This document shows, piece by piece, positions 26,536-36,294 of a stretch of DNA of 64,000 bases; the stretch's first letter is position 1, and every line of letters begins with the position of its first letter. The notes beneath the pieces were generated by a model. The model did not search any database and was not told the DNA's origin. It worked only from the letters and a program-made list of their open reading frames with translations. Origin of the DNA: Hymenobacter guriensis. GTDB lineage: Bacteria > Bacteroidota > Bacteroidia > Cytophagales > Hymenobacteraceae. Location of the stretch: assembly GCF_015773195.1 (NCBI RefSeq), contig NZ_JADWYK010000003.1, positions 413,655 to 477,654 of the forward strand. Reading direction: 5' to 3'. Made by a program: the position numbers and the translations under genes.

Positions 26536-28335
26536 ATGAAAAACTGCTGTTTATTGCTACTGACGCTGCTCGCGCTGCTGTCGGCCCGGCCGGGCTATGC
26601 CCAGGGCGTACTCCAAAGCCCGCGGCTGCTTACGGCCCCCGTGCGCCAGTACGAAAAGGCGGAGTGGGACATCACGGTGGCCGAGCAGTTTCGCAACGCC
26701 TACAACCAGCGCGAGGTGACGCTGGATCTGGTGCTGACCTCGCCCACCGGCCGGCCCGTGGTGCTGCCCTGCTACTTTGAGCGCAACGAGAGCGCGGGCT
26801 CCACCTGGAAAGCGCGGTTTGCGCCCCAGGAAACCGGGCCCTACGCCGGGGTTTTTCGCCTGACGCGCAAGGCCGGCACCGTGGAATTGGCCGTTAGCCC
26901 CTTTTCGGTAGGGGCGGGCCGCAAGCCGGGCTTTCTGCACCCTAATAACCTGTACACATTCCGCTTCGACGACGGGACGCTGTTTCGGGGCGTGGGCGAG
27001 AACGTTGCCTGGGAGGCCCGCTCGTTTGAAGACCAGAAGTTCACCTACGACTACCTGCTGCCCACGCTGGCCCAAAACGGCGCCAACTTTTTCCGCACCT
27101 GGATGTGCTACTGGAACCTGCCGCTGGAGTGGCCGAAAGTCAGCTCTACCAAGCGCTACACCAACAGCTCAGCCTATTTTCATCCCGGCGCCATCAAGCG
27201 CATGGATGAGCTGGTGAGTTTGACCGACTCGCTGAACTTGTACTTCATGCTCACCCTCGACTGGCACGGCCACCTGATGGAACAGGGCGGCTGGAAAAAC
27301 AGCGCATACAACCAGTCAAACGGCGGCCCGGCCCGCACGCCCACCGGGTTTTTTACGCTGCCCGCCGCACGGGAGAAGTACAAGAACAAGCTGCGTTACG
27401 TGGTGGCCCGCTGGGGCTACAGCACTAACATTGCCGCCTGGGAATTCTTCAACGAAGTTGATAACGCCGCCTTCACCCAGCAGGACAGCGTGCTGATTCC
27501 GCACGAAGCCATTACGCTCTGGCATGGGGAAATGAGCCGCTACCTCAAGGATATCGACCCCTACCAGCACTTGGTTACCACCAGCATCTCGCACCGCGAC
27601 ATTCTGGGCTTGAACGCAGTGGCTTACTTCGACTTCCACCAGAAGCACATCTACAAGCACACGGAAAAAATTCCGTCCATCTACCCTAACTACATACAGA
27701 CCTACGGCAAGCCGTACGTAGTGGGTGAGTTCGGCTACCGCTGGGAAGATGCTAATCCCAGCTATAAGGACGGCTTCAACTACGACTACCGGCGCGGCCT
27801 CTGGTACGGCCTGTTCAGCCCGACGCCTATTCTGCCCATGACGTGGTGGTGGGAGCTGTTCGACGACCAGAAGATGACGCCTTATTTCCGGGGCGTGCGC
27901 GCCATCAGTGACCGGATGCTGGCGGCTGGCCAGGGCGAGTTCGAGCCATTCACCGTGTCAGCGGGGGGCTTGCAGAGCTTCGGGATACGCTGCGGCAGCC
28001 AGTATTTCGTGTATGTGCTGAACGCCAGCCCAGCCCCGGTTACGGCGTCGCCCACCCTGGCCGAGCTGGCCGGCCGGCAGCTCACGGTCCAATTCTTCGA
28101 GCCTACCAGCCTGCAGTACCAGGCCGTAAGCGGGTTGCGGCAGCAGGGGGGCACGCTCACGTTGCCTGCTCTCACGCTGGCGCCGCAGCAGGAGCGCGTG
28201 CTCATCATCACGGCCAAGCCCAGCGGCAAAACTCAACGTCAAACAGCCCGACGCACCTCTTCGCCCATGCCACCATCTGCCGCCTCCGGCCAGTCGGGGC
28301 CCAGTGCTTCCAGCGGCTCAGCCGCCGTACGCTGA
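26536..28335 (+). CDS. DUF5060 + GH5-like glycoside hydrolase
   Basis: 599-residue secreted enzyme: signal peptide 1-22, a beta-sandwich DUF5060 domain about 30-125, a (beta/alpha)8 barrel about 135-460 with GH5-type acid/base Glu307 in AAWEFFNEVD and nucleophile Glu398 in YVVGEFGYRW, then a C-terminal beta domain to about 565. The last 35 residues are low-complexity (Ser/Pro/Arg). The gene overlaps the next start by one base (TGATG at 28333-28337). The locus suggests action on beta-mannan or glucomannan, but GH5 relatives cover many beta-glycans, so the substrate is not fixed by sequence alone. Confidence 0.82.
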   Translation: MKNCCLLLLTLLALLSARPGYAQGVLQSPRLLTAPVRQYEKAEWDITVAEQFRNAYNQREVTLDLVLTSPTGRPVVLPCYFERNESAGSTWKARFAPQETGPYAGVFRLTRKAGTVELAVSPFSVGAGRKPGFLHPNNLYTFRFDDGTLFRGVGENVAWEARSFEDQKFTYDYLLPTLAQNGANFFRTWMCYWNLPLEWPKVSSTKRYTNSSAYFHPGAIKRMDELVSLTDSLNLYFMLTLDWHGHLMEQGGWKNSAYNQSNGGPARTPTGFFTLPAAREKYKNKLRYVVARWGYSTNIAAWEFFNEVDNAAFTQQDSVLIPHEAITLWHGEMSRYLKDIDPYQHLVTTSISHRDILGLNAVAYFDFHQKHIYKHTEKIPSIYPNYIQTYGKPYVVGEFGYRWEDANPSYKDGFNYDYRRGLWYGLFSPTPILPMTWWWELFDDQKMTPYFRGVRAISDRMLAAGQGEFEPFTVSAGGLQSFGIRCGSQYFVYVLNASPAPVTASPTLAELAGRQLTVQFFEPTSLQYQAVSGLRQQGGTLTLPALTLAPQQERVLIITAKPSGKTQRQTARRTSSPMPPSAASGQSGPSASSGSAAVR

Positions 28336-31199
28336 TGGCAACAACTTCTTCCAGGTGCTGCAACGCCTGGTGGCGAAGCGTCGGGCTGCTGGCGTGCTGG
28401 GGGCTGCTGGTGCCCGCGTACGCCCAGCAATCCAAGCTCAACCACGGCCTGACCGCTCCCCAGGACCCAGCCACGCTGCCCCGCTCCCGCGCAGCCGCGA
28501 CTATGCCCGTGCGCAAAGCCAAAGTGCCCGCGCGGACCGTGCTGACGCCAGTAGCGGAAGGCGAGTTTCAACTCAATCAGGGCTGGGAATTGGCTTCTGC
28601 CAACGACGTAGCTGCCCCGGGGGCAAAGATTAGTCGGCCGGGTCTGAGCACGGGCAGCTGGTACAACGCCATGGTGCCTGGCACTGTGCTGACCACGCTG
28701 GTGGAGCAGGGCGTGTACCCCGATCCGTTTTTTGGCCTCAACAACTTGGCTATTCCCGACACGCTCAGCCGCCAGGCGTGGTGGTACCGTCTGCGCTTCC
28801 GGGTGCCTGAAGGTCAGCGCGGCCGTAGCGCCTGGCTGGTATTCGACGGCATCAACTACGCCGCCGACATCTGGCTGAACGGCCACCGGTTGGGTTTCAT
28901 GAAGGGCGCTTTTCGGCGCGGCCGCTTCGACGCAACCAAGCTGCTGCGCGCCAACGGGGAAAACGTGCTGGCGGTGCGCGTGCTGCCCCCGCCGCACCCC
29001 GGTCGCCCGCACGAGGAATCAGCCCGGAGCGGCCAGGGGCCCAACGGCGGCATGCTGGCCACTGATGGACCTACGTTCATTGCCTCTGAGGGCTGGGACT
29101 GGATGCCCGGCATCCGGGACCGGAACACTGGCCTCTGGCAGCCCGTGCGCCTGCGCTTCTCCGGTCCCGTTACGCTGCTCGATCCGCAGGTAATTACCGA
29201 CCTGCCTTTGCCCGACACCACCCGCGCCGAGCTGACCGTGCGCGCCACCCTGTACAACGCCACCCGCCGCCCGCAGCGTGTCACCGTATCGGGCCAGCTG
29301 GAAGGCAGCTCGTTCAGTCGGCAGGTGACAGTACCCGCCGGGGCAAGCCAGGAAGTGACGTTCCGCGCCGCCGACTTTGAGGCCCTGCGCCTGACGCGGC
29401 CTCGGCTGTGGTGGCCCAACGGCTACGGCCGCCCCGCCCTGTACACTTTGCCGCTTACTGTGGTAGAAGCCAACGGCACCACGTCCGATGCACAATCAGT
29501 GCGCTTTGGGGTACGGGAGCTAACCTACGAAATGACCGTAGATATGCCCACCAAAACCGGACAGCGGGTGGAGTTCAACCCGTTGCGGGCTCCGGCCGGG
29601 CAGCTGCTGTTTGACAATGTAAACCGCCGTCAGGTAGAGCCCGGAGTATACGTGGCCCGTTTGCGCCCCGGGGCTGACCAAACTGTTTTGTTGCCGGTAC
29701 CTCAGCCGGCCGCCGCGCCCTACCTGGTGCTGAAGGTAAACGGGCAGCGCATCTTCTGCCGGGGTGGCAACTGGGGCATGGATGACGCGCTGAAGCGTGT
29801 GTCGCGCGCCCGGCTGGAGCCTTACTTTCAGCTGCATCAGCAAGCCGGGCTGAACATGATCCGCAACTGGACCGGGGAAAGTACCGAGGAGGATTTCTAC
29901 GCCCTGGCCGACGAGTACGGGCAGCTTATCTGGAACGACTTTTGGCTTTCCACCGAAGGCTACAACCTGGAGCCCACGGATAACGCCCTGTTCCTGGCCA
30001 ACGCCCGCGACGTGGTGCGCCGCTTCCGCAACCATCCCAGCATTGCCCTCTGGTGCCCCCGCAACGAAGGCTACGCCCCCGTCGCCCTGGAAGACAGCTT
30101 GGCCCAGCTCATTGCCACCGACGACGGTACCCGCTACTACCAGCCCAACTCCCGCAACCTCAACCTGCGCCCCAGCGGCCCCTGGCACTACTTCCACGAC
30201 CCAGCCGACTACTTCCGCCAGAACGGCCAGGGATTCACCACCGAAATCGGCACGTTTTCCGTGCCCGGGGCAGCAGCCATCCGGCAGTTTCTGGCTCCCC
30301 AGGATCAGTGGCCCATCACTGACGCCTGGTACTACCATGACCTGCACGTCGAGCACGAGCAAGAAGTCTATCTGGCAGACGTGGCTCGGCGCTACGGCCC
30401 TCCGGTCAGTCTCGACGATTTCACCCGGAAAGTGCAACTGCTCAACTACGACAGCCACCGCGCTATTTTCGAGGCCTGGAACAGCCGCCTGTGGCATAAC
30501 ACCAGCGGCGTGTTACTATGGATGAGCCACCCGGCCTGGCCCAGCATGATCTGGCAGCTGTATTCCAGCGACTATTCCACCCACGGCGCCTACTACGGGG
30601 CGCAGAAAGCCTGCGAGCCGGTGCACATCCAGCAAAACCTCGACGATGGGCAGGTCGTCATCGTCAATACCACCCTGAAGCCACTGCAGCACGCCCTGGT
30701 GCAGTACGCCCGCTACGATGCGCAGGGCCGTCAGCTGAGCACCGAAACCCGCGCAGTAGCGCTTGTCCCGGCCAACCAGCTGACGGCGGTACTCACGCCT
30801 GCACCGCTTGCCTCCTTGCCGCCGGTGTATTTGACTCGCCTGCGGCTGCTAAATGCGCAGGGACAGGTAGTGTCGGAAAACGAGTACTGGCAGCACGCGG
30901 CCGGCGCCGACTTTCAAGTATTTAACACCCTACCCGCCGCGCAGCTGCAAACCCGTATGCTGCCCGCTACGTCCGATACGCACACACTAACCTGCGAAAT
31001 CAGCAACCCCGGCACTGTACCCGCCGTGGCCGTGACGCTGAGCCTGCAAAATACTCAGGGCCAACCCGTGCTGCCCGTCACTTACTCGGCCGGCTACTTT
31101 ACCTTGCTGCCGGGGGAGCGGAAAATCGTGACCCTGCAAGTCAAAGACTCGCCGCCTTTGCTTGGTCTGCAGCTACGCGCCGAAGCCTACAACCACTGA
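28335..31199 (+). CDS. GH2 exo-beta-mannosidase/glucosaminidase-type enzyme
   Basis: 954-residue exported enzyme. The N-terminus holds a signal peptide (SVGLLACWGLLVPAYAQ). GH2 order: galactose-binding-like jelly roll (about 70-270, WYNAMVPGTVLTTLVEQGVYPDPFFGLNN), immunoglobulin-like domains, then the barrel with the acid/base Glu578 in WCPRNEGYAP and nucleophile Glu637 in FTTEIGTFS. The fold resembles exo-beta-D-glucosaminidase and mannosylglycoprotein endo-beta-mannosidase as much as classical beta-mannosidase. In this locus a beta-mannosidase-like trimming role is most likely. It overlaps the GH5-like gene by one base and is followed one base later by a second GH2. Confidence 0.87.
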   Translation: MATTSSRCCNAWWRSVGLLACWGLLVPAYAQQSKLNHGLTAPQDPATLPRSRAAATMPVRKAKVPARTVLTPVAEGEFQLNQGWELASANDVAAPGAKISRPGLSTGSWYNAMVPGTVLTTLVEQGVYPDPFFGLNNLAIPDTLSRQAWWYRLRFRVPEGQRGRSAWLVFDGINYAADIWLNGHRLGFMKGAFRRGRFDATKLLRANGENVLAVRVLPPPHPGRPHEESARSGQGPNGGMLATDGPTFIASEGWDWMPGIRDRNTGLWQPVRLRFSGPVTLLDPQVITDLPLPDTTRAELTVRATLYNATRRPQRVTVSGQLEGSSFSRQVTVPAGASQEVTFRAADFEALRLTRPRLWWPNGYGRPALYTLPLTVVEANGTTSDAQSVRFGVRELTYEMTVDMPTKTGQRVEFNPLRAPAGQLLFDNVNRRQVEPGVYVARLRPGADQTVLLPVPQPAAAPYLVLKVNGQRIFCRGGNWGMDDALKRVSRARLEPYFQLHQQAGLNMIRNWTGESTEEDFYALADEYGQLIWNDFWLSTEGYNLEPTDNALFLANARDVVRRFRNHPSIALWCPRNEGYAPVALEDSLAQLIATDDGTRYYQPNSRNLNLRPSGPWHYFHDPADYFRQNGQGFTTEIGTFSVPGAAAIRQFLAPQDQWPITDAWYYHDLHVEHEQEVYLADVARRYGPPVSLDDFTRKVQLLNYDSHRAIFEAWNSRLWHNTSGVLLWMSHPAWPSMIWQLYSSDYSTHGAYYGAQKACEPVHIQQNLDDGQVVIVNTTLKPLQHALVQYARYDAQGRQLSTETRAVALVPANQLTAVLTPAPLASLPPVYLTRLRLLNAQGQVVSENEYWQHAAGADFQVFNTLPAAQLQTRMLPATSDTHTLTCEISNPGTVPAVAVTLSLQNTQGQPVLPVTYSAGYFTLLPGERKIVTLQVKDSPPLLGLQLRAEAYNH

Positions 31200-31200
31200 T

Positions 31201-33843
31201 ATGCTTTCTTCCCTGTTTCACCTTCCTTACCAACTGAGCCGCTTACTTATGGTACCCCTGCTTGGGCTGGCCATAGCCGCGCTGGCCGGCCCGCCCAAGC
31301 CTGCTGCCCCGGCGGCAAAAAACACCCAGACGCTGACCTCGGGCTGGCGCTTTCGGCAGGTAGGCAAAGAGACCTGGACCCCGGCCACCGTGCCCGGCTG
31401 CGTGCACACTGATCTGCTGGCAGCCGGGCAGATTCCGGACCCGCTCTACCGCGACAACGAGCTGCAGCTGCAGTGGATTGGCAAAGTCGACTGGGAGTAC
31501 GAAACCACGTTTACCATCACCCCCGAAACCCTGCAGCAAGCCAACGTGGAGCTGGTTTTTCAGGGCCTGGATACGTACGCCGACGTCACGCTCAACGAAG
31601 TAGCTGTTCTGCACTCCGACAACATGTTCCGGGAGTGGCGGGCCAGCGTGAAGCCGCAGCTGCGCGTAGGCCCAAACCGCTTGCACGTCCGGTTCCGCTC
31701 CCCCCTCAAGGAAGTAGCCGGCCTGCCGGCTAAGGCGGGCTTTTCGCTGTATGCCGGCAACGACGAGCAGTCTATGACGGTGGTGGGGGAAAAAGGCCCG
31801 CCGCTGAGCCCTTACACCCGCAAAGCCCCCTACCAATACGGCTGGGACTGGGGCCCGCGCCTGGTCACGTCAGGCATCTGGCAGCCCGTGAAGCTCGAAG
31901 CCTGGACGGAGGCCCGCCTCACGAATCTGCACTTGGTGCAGCGCACCCTCACGCCCGAGCGGGCGGAGCTGACCACGGAAGTGGAATACGAGGCGGGGGC
32001 GGCCACCACCGCCACGCTGCAGCTTGAAACCCGAGGCCCCGACGGCCAGCTCGCTCATCCTACTATAAATCAACCTGTTTCACTGACACCTGGCCGCCAC
32101 GTGCTGATGGTGCCGCTGCAGCTGGAAAAGCCGCAACGGTGGTTTCCGGCCGGCTACGGTGCTCAGCCCTTGTATACCGTCACGGCGCAGTTGGTGCTCA
32201 ACGGCCAGGCGTTGGACAAGTCCACCCGGCGCATTGGCTTGCGCACCCTGGAAGTGCGCCGGCAGGCCGATCAGTACGGCAAGTCGTTTGAGTTCGTGGT
32301 CAATGGCCTTCCCATCTTCGCCAAGGGGGCCAACTGGATTCCGGCTGATATTTTCCCGAATCGCGTGACGCCCGGCAAGTACCGCCAGCTGCTGCAGGCT
32401 GCCAAAGCCGCCAACATGAACATGGTGCGCGTCTGGGGCGGGGGCATCTATGAAAACGACGTTTTCTATGACCTCTGCGATGAGCTAGGCTTGCTGGTGT
32501 GGCAGGATTTCATGTTTGCCTGCACCTTTTATCCCGGCGACAACGCCTTTTTCAGCAATGTGCGCCAAGAAGCCACCTACCAGGTGCGCCGCCTACGCCA
32601 CCACCCGAGCCTGGCCATCTGGGTGGGCAACAACGAAAACGAGGTAGCCTGGCAGGACTGGAATATGCCGGCCATCATTGGGGCCGCGCATCAGAAGCAG
32701 GTCTGGGGCGACTACCTGCGCCTGTTCAACGACCTTCTGCCTTCCGTGCTGCGCGAGCAAGACCCCAGCCGCCTCTACTGGCCCTCCAGCCCCTCGGCTA
32801 ATTACGAAGACCTGGCCAGCCGCCAGCGCAACGGCGACATGCACTACTGGGCCGTGTGGGCCGGCACCGACCCGCTCTCGGCCTACGAGCAGCAGGTGCC
32901 GCGCTTCATGAGCGAGTACGGCTTCCAGTCGTTTCCGGAGCTGAAATCGGTACAGCAGTATGCCCTGCCCACTGACTTCGACATTGCCTCGCCCGTGATG
33001 CGCCAGCACCAGCGCAGCCAGGCCGGCAACCCGCGCCTGCTCGAATACCTGCGCCGCGACTTCCGGGAACCCAAGGATTTTCCCGCGTTTCTCTACGTGA
33101 GCCAGGTGCTGCAGGCCCACGCCATCAAGCTGGCCGCCGAGCACCTGCGCCGCAACCGGCCCCGCGTCATGGGCTCTTTGTACTGGCAGCTCAACGACTG
33201 CTGGGGAGGCGCCTCCTGGTCATCCATCGACTACTACGGACGCTGGAAAGCTTTGCAGTACTACGCCCGCCGCTTCTACGCGCCGGTGCTAGTCAGCCCC
33301 CACGAAGAAGGCGACACGGTGCGCATCTACGTGGTGTCCGACCGCACGGCCCCCGTGCCGGCCCGGCTGCAGGTGCGCCTGCTGGATTTCAACGGCAAGG
33401 TGCTGTACAAGCAAGCCCAGGCCCTGCAAATCGATCCATTGACCAGCAGATCGTACCTCGATATCCCCCGCGCCAAGCTCCTGCAGGGCCACGACCCTAA
33501 GCAAGTGGTGCTGAGCTGTGAAGTGCAGGAGGCGGATGGTACAATGCTCACTGCCAATACCCATTATTTCGCCCCGCCCAAGGATATTAACCTGCCGGCG
33601 GCCCGTGTTGCCACCACTTGGAAGCAACTCAACGACAGCACGTTTCAGCTTACCCTAAAAAGCAAGCAGCTGGTCCGAGACGTGAACCTGAGCCTAGCGC
33701 AGGGCGACGGATTTTTTGAGGACAACTACTTCGACCTGCTGCCCGGCCAGGCCCGTAGGGTAATCCTGCGTCCCGCCGCAGGCACCACCGCGGCCGAGCT
33801 GCGGCAGCGCCTGCGCGTGCAGTCGTTGGTAGATGCATTTTAG
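31201..33843 (+). CDS. GH2 beta-mannosidase
   Basis: 880 residues from ATG 31201, one base after the previous stop; an upstream frame extension overlaps the other GH2 gene and lacks homology. A hydrophobic N-terminal stretch (LLMVPLLGLAIAALAG) is a likely signal peptide. Clear beta-mannosidase marks: GWRFRQVGKETWTPATVPGCVHTDLL, the long KAPYQYGWDWGPRLVTSGIW, RVWGGGIYENDVFYDLCDELGLLVWQDFMFACTFYP, acid/base Glu479 in VGNNENEVAW and nucleophile Glu572 in MSEYGFQSFPE. It would remove single mannose units from the non-reducing end of mannan oligosaccharides. Closer to the known beta-mannosidases than the GH2 before it. Confidence 0.93.
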   Translation: MLSSLFHLPYQLSRLLMVPLLGLAIAALAGPPKPAAPAAKNTQTLTSGWRFRQVGKETWTPATVPGCVHTDLLAAGQIPDPLYRDNELQLQWIGKVDWEYETTFTITPETLQQANVELVFQGLDTYADVTLNEVAVLHSDNMFREWRASVKPQLRVGPNRLHVRFRSPLKEVAGLPAKAGFSLYAGNDEQSMTVVGEKGPPLSPYTRKAPYQYGWDWGPRLVTSGIWQPVKLEAWTEARLTNLHLVQRTLTPERAELTTEVEYEAGAATTATLQLETRGPDGQLAHPTINQPVSLTPGRHVLMVPLQLEKPQRWFPAGYGAQPLYTVTAQLVLNGQALDKSTRRIGLRTLEVRRQADQYGKSFEFVVNGLPIFAKGANWIPADIFPNRVTPGKYRQLLQAAKAANMNMVRVWGGGIYENDVFYDLCDELGLLVWQDFMFACTFYPGDNAFFSNVRQEATYQVRRLRHHPSLAIWVGNNENEVAWQDWNMPAIIGAAHQKQVWGDYLRLFNDLLPSVLREQDPSRLYWPSSPSANYEDLASRQRNGDMHYWAVWAGTDPLSAYEQQVPRFMSEYGFQSFPELKSVQQYALPTDFDIASPVMRQHQRSQAGNPRLLEYLRRDFREPKDFPAFLYVSQVLQAHAIKLAAEHLRRNRPRVMGSLYWQLNDCWGGASWSSIDYYGRWKALQYYARRFYAPVLVSPHEEGDTVRIYVVSDRTAPVPARLQVRLLDFNGKVLYKQAQALQIDPLTSRSYLDIPRAKLLQGHDPKQVVLSCEVQEADGTMLTANTHYFAPPKDINLPAARVATTWKQLNDSTFQLTLKSKQLVRDVNLSLAQGDGFFEDNYFDLLPGQARRVILRPAAGTTAAELRQRLRVQSLVDAF

Positions 33844-33873
33844 CCTTCGGCCGCAACGCCTTCTCTTTGCCTT

Positions 33874-35598
33874 ATGCACACGTTTTTTTTTGACAACGAA
33901 GGCTGTATATCAAACCCTTGTCACATACTAGCCAAGCTTTTGTGCTCATCTAAGGGATGGGGTTTGAGTAGCTTGTTGCTACTTGGCAGCCTGTGGCCTG
34001 CAAGGGCCAACGCCCAGACATCCACGACGGCCAACTTGCGCCAGCACCGGGTGCTGGTAGCTTCCGGCCTGCTCGAAGGCGAAGCCGGGACGGCGGGCAT
34101 CCACGTTTTTAAGGGCGTACCGTTTGCCGCACCGCCCGTGGGTGAGTTGCGCTGGCGGGCACCGCAGCCCGCCGCCACCTGGACCGGGGTGCGGCCGGCC
34201 CGTGCGTTTGGTCCCAAGCCCATGCAGCTGCCCGTGTACGGCGACATGAACTCCCGCGCCGCCAACATGGCCGAAGACTGCCTTTACCTGAACGTGTGGA
34301 CGCCGGCGCGCACTAGTAGGGAACGGCTGCCGGTACTGGTGTACTTCTACGGGGGCGGGTACGTGGCCGGCGACGGCTCCGAGCCCCGCTACGACGGGGA
34401 AAGCATGGCCCGCCGCGGCATAGTCACAGTCACGGTCAACTACCGCCTCGGCGTGTTCGGCTTCCTTGCCCACCCGGAACTAACGCAGGAATCAGGTACG
34501 CAGGGCTCCGGCAACTATGGGCTGCTCGACCAGCAGGCCGCCCTGCGCTGGGTGCAGCAGAACATTGCCGCGTTTGGCGGCGACCCTGCCCGCGTGACCA
34601 TCGGCGGGGAGTCAGCGGGGTCCGTATCGGTTAGCGCCCAAATGGCGGCACCAGGCTCAAAGGGGCTGTTTGTGCGCGCCATTGGCGAAAGCGGCTCCAT
34701 GCTTAGCCAGGCCCGCAGCCCGGAGCCGCTGCCTGATGCCGAGCGCAAGGGAGTAGCCTTTGGCAGCAGCTTGGGCGCCGCGTCGTTGGCCGCGCTGCGA
34801 GCCTTGCCTGCTCCCGAGCTGCTACAAGTGGCAGGCCAAGCTGGAGCCCCGCGCTTTGGGCCGGTGCTCGACGGTAGTTTTCTTCCCCAAAGTCCAGCTG
34901 CCGTTTTCACCGCGGGCAAGCAAGCCCTGGTGCCGCTGCTGGTGGGCTGGAACTCCCAGGAAGTCACCTACCATTCCCTGCTGGGTACCGATCCGCCTAC
35001 GGTAGCCAACCTCCAGCGGGCCGTGCAGCACCTGTATGGCCCGCAGGCCGCCGAAATACTCCGTCTATACCCCGCCGCCACCGATGCCGAAGCCGAGCAG
35101 GCAGCTACCGACCTGGCCTGTGACCGATTTACTGTGTACAGCACCTGGAAGTGGGCCGACCTGCACGCGCAGACCAGTGGTCAGCCGGTGTACCGCTACA
35201 TCTTCGCCCGGCCCCGGCCGGCACTGGTAGCTGAGCTCGGCGACGTGAGGCCGGGCCTGGCGGGTGGGCTGCTAAAAAATACGGAAGCCCCAACGCCTGC
35301 CCCTTCACCCGTCCGCGGGGCCGTGCACGCGGCCGAAATTGAGTACGCCCTGGGCAACCTGGCGACCAACAAGGCATTTGCCTGGGAAAAGGCCGATTAC
35401 CAAGTGGCGGAACAATTTCAGGCCTACCTGGCCAACTTTATCAAAACCGGCAACCCTGGTGGGCGTCGCCTGCCGGCTTGGCCTGCTGCTAATGACTCCA
35501 GACACGGTGGGCAAGTACTACACTTGGACGTGACAACCCGCGCCGAACCTGAGCCCCACCGGGAGCGGTACCTCTTTCTTGATCAGGTAAATCGATAA
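33874..35598 (+). CDS. Type-B carboxylesterase, possible mannan deacetylase
   Basis: 574-residue alpha/beta hydrolase of the carboxylesterase type B family. A signal-like segment about 30-48 (GLSSLLLLGSLWPARANAQ) indicates export. Motifs: FKGVPFAAPPVGELRWRAPQPA, EDCLYLNVWTPA, YFYGGGYVAGDGS (oxyanion hole), and the nucleophile Ser247 in GGESAGSVSV; a likely catalytic His lies in GAVHAAEIEYALGN. Natural mannans are often acetylated, so an esterase in a mannan locus is expected to strip acetyl groups. The substrate is inferred. The start at 33874 gives an unusually long N-region before the signal core; a later start is possible. Confidence 0.86.
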   Translation: MHTFFFDNEGCISNPCHILAKLLCSSKGWGLSSLLLLGSLWPARANAQTSTTANLRQHRVLVASGLLEGEAGTAGIHVFKGVPFAAPPVGELRWRAPQPAATWTGVRPARAFGPKPMQLPVYGDMNSRAANMAEDCLYLNVWTPARTSRERLPVLVYFYGGGYVAGDGSEPRYDGESMARRGIVTVTVNYRLGVFGFLAHPELTQESGTQGSGNYGLLDQQAALRWVQQNIAAFGGDPARVTIGGESAGSVSVSAQMAAPGSKGLFVRAIGESGSMLSQARSPEPLPDAERKGVAFGSSLGAASLAALRALPAPELLQVAGQAGAPRFGPVLDGSFLPQSPAAVFTAGKQALVPLLVGWNSQEVTYHSLLGTDPPTVANLQRAVQHLYGPQAAEILRLYPAATDAEAEQAATDLACDRFTVYSTWKWADLHAQTSGQPVYRYIFARPRPALVAELGDVRPGLAGGLLKNTEAPTPAPSPVRGAVHAAEIEYALGNLATNKAFAWEKADYQVAEQFQAYLANFIKTGNPGGRRLPAWPAANDSRHGGQVLHLDVTTRAEPEPHRERYLFLDQVNR

Positions 35599-35630
35599 GT
35601 AAATGACCTCCAATTAACCATTCCAACTAC

Positions 35631-36137
35631 ATGCAAGACACGCTACCTTCCCGAGAACAGCTTTTTGCCCAGGTTGAGCAGCAGCTACGTCAGCAAGGGT
35701 TCATGATTGAGCGCCAGGACTGGGCGCGCCCCTGGGGCGGCTTTTTTGTCATTGACGAAAGGCAGGCTCAGCAGTTCGCCGACAGGTATTTCGATGGCCT
35801 AGCCGTGGACTCGCTGCGCCTTGCGGGCAAGCTAAGTCCTAAAATCCTCGTGGTAGCCCCGCAGCAGCGCCTGTCGTGGCAGTACCACCACCGCCGGGCC
35901 GAAATCTGGCGCGTGGTCCAGGGACCGGTGGGGGTGGTCACTAGTCCTACGGATGAGGAAGACTCACTGGGCATCTACCCCGTTGGAGAGCAGATTATTC
36001 TTGGCCAGGGCGAGCGGCACCGCCTAGTGGGCCTCGATGGGTGGGGAATAGTGGCCGAAATCTGGCAGCACACCCATGCACAATACCCTTCCGACGAAGA
36101 TGATATCGTACGCGTACAGGACGACTTCGGGCGTTAA
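35631..36137 (+). CDS. Cupin protein resembling mannose-6-phosphate isomerase
   Basis: 168-residue single-domain cupin, cytoplasmic. Metal-ligand pattern LSWQYHHRRAEIWRVVQGPVGVV with a second cupin motif IILGQGERHRLVGLDGWGIVAEIWQ resembles the type II mannose-6-phosphate isomerase C-terminal domain. If active it would turn mannose-6-phosphate into fructose-6-phosphate and close the mannan pathway; GDP-mannose pyrophosphorylase activity is excluded because that domain is absent. It is the last plus-strand gene of the mannan locus, 32 bp after the esterase, and is followed by a palindromic repeat. A sugar-binding or non-enzymatic cupin remains possible. Confidence 0.75.
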   Translation: MQDTLPSREQLFAQVEQQLRQQGFMIERQDWARPWGGFFVIDERQAQQFADRYFDGLAVDSLRLAGKLSPKILVVAPQQRLSWQYHHRRAEIWRVVQGPVGVVTSPTDEEDSLGIYPVGEQIILGQGERHRLVGLDGWGIVAEIWQHTHAQYPSDEDDIVRVQDDFGR

Positions 36138-36175
36138 GAGCATGTTTTGGGATTTTGCACAAGCGGCAATTCCGT

Positions 36176-36261
36176 CATACTGAGCCTGTCGAAGCAGCTC
36201 TATCGTGTCGTATGAGGCTTTTTCAACGAAGCGGTAAAGCTGCTTCGACAGGCTCAGCATA
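36176..36261. repeat. Palindromic repeat after the mannan locus
   Basis: 24-bp arms at 36176-36199 and 36238-36261 with core GAGCCTGTCGAAGCAGCT are near-perfect inverted copies with a 38-bp loop. The arms resemble a widely dispersed palindromic repeat type. It marks the border between the mannan genes and the accessory segment and may end transcription of the long plus-strand run. Confidence 0.8.
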
Positions 36262-36294
36262 ACAATTCCCAAACACGCACTAAGACAAGAAAAC

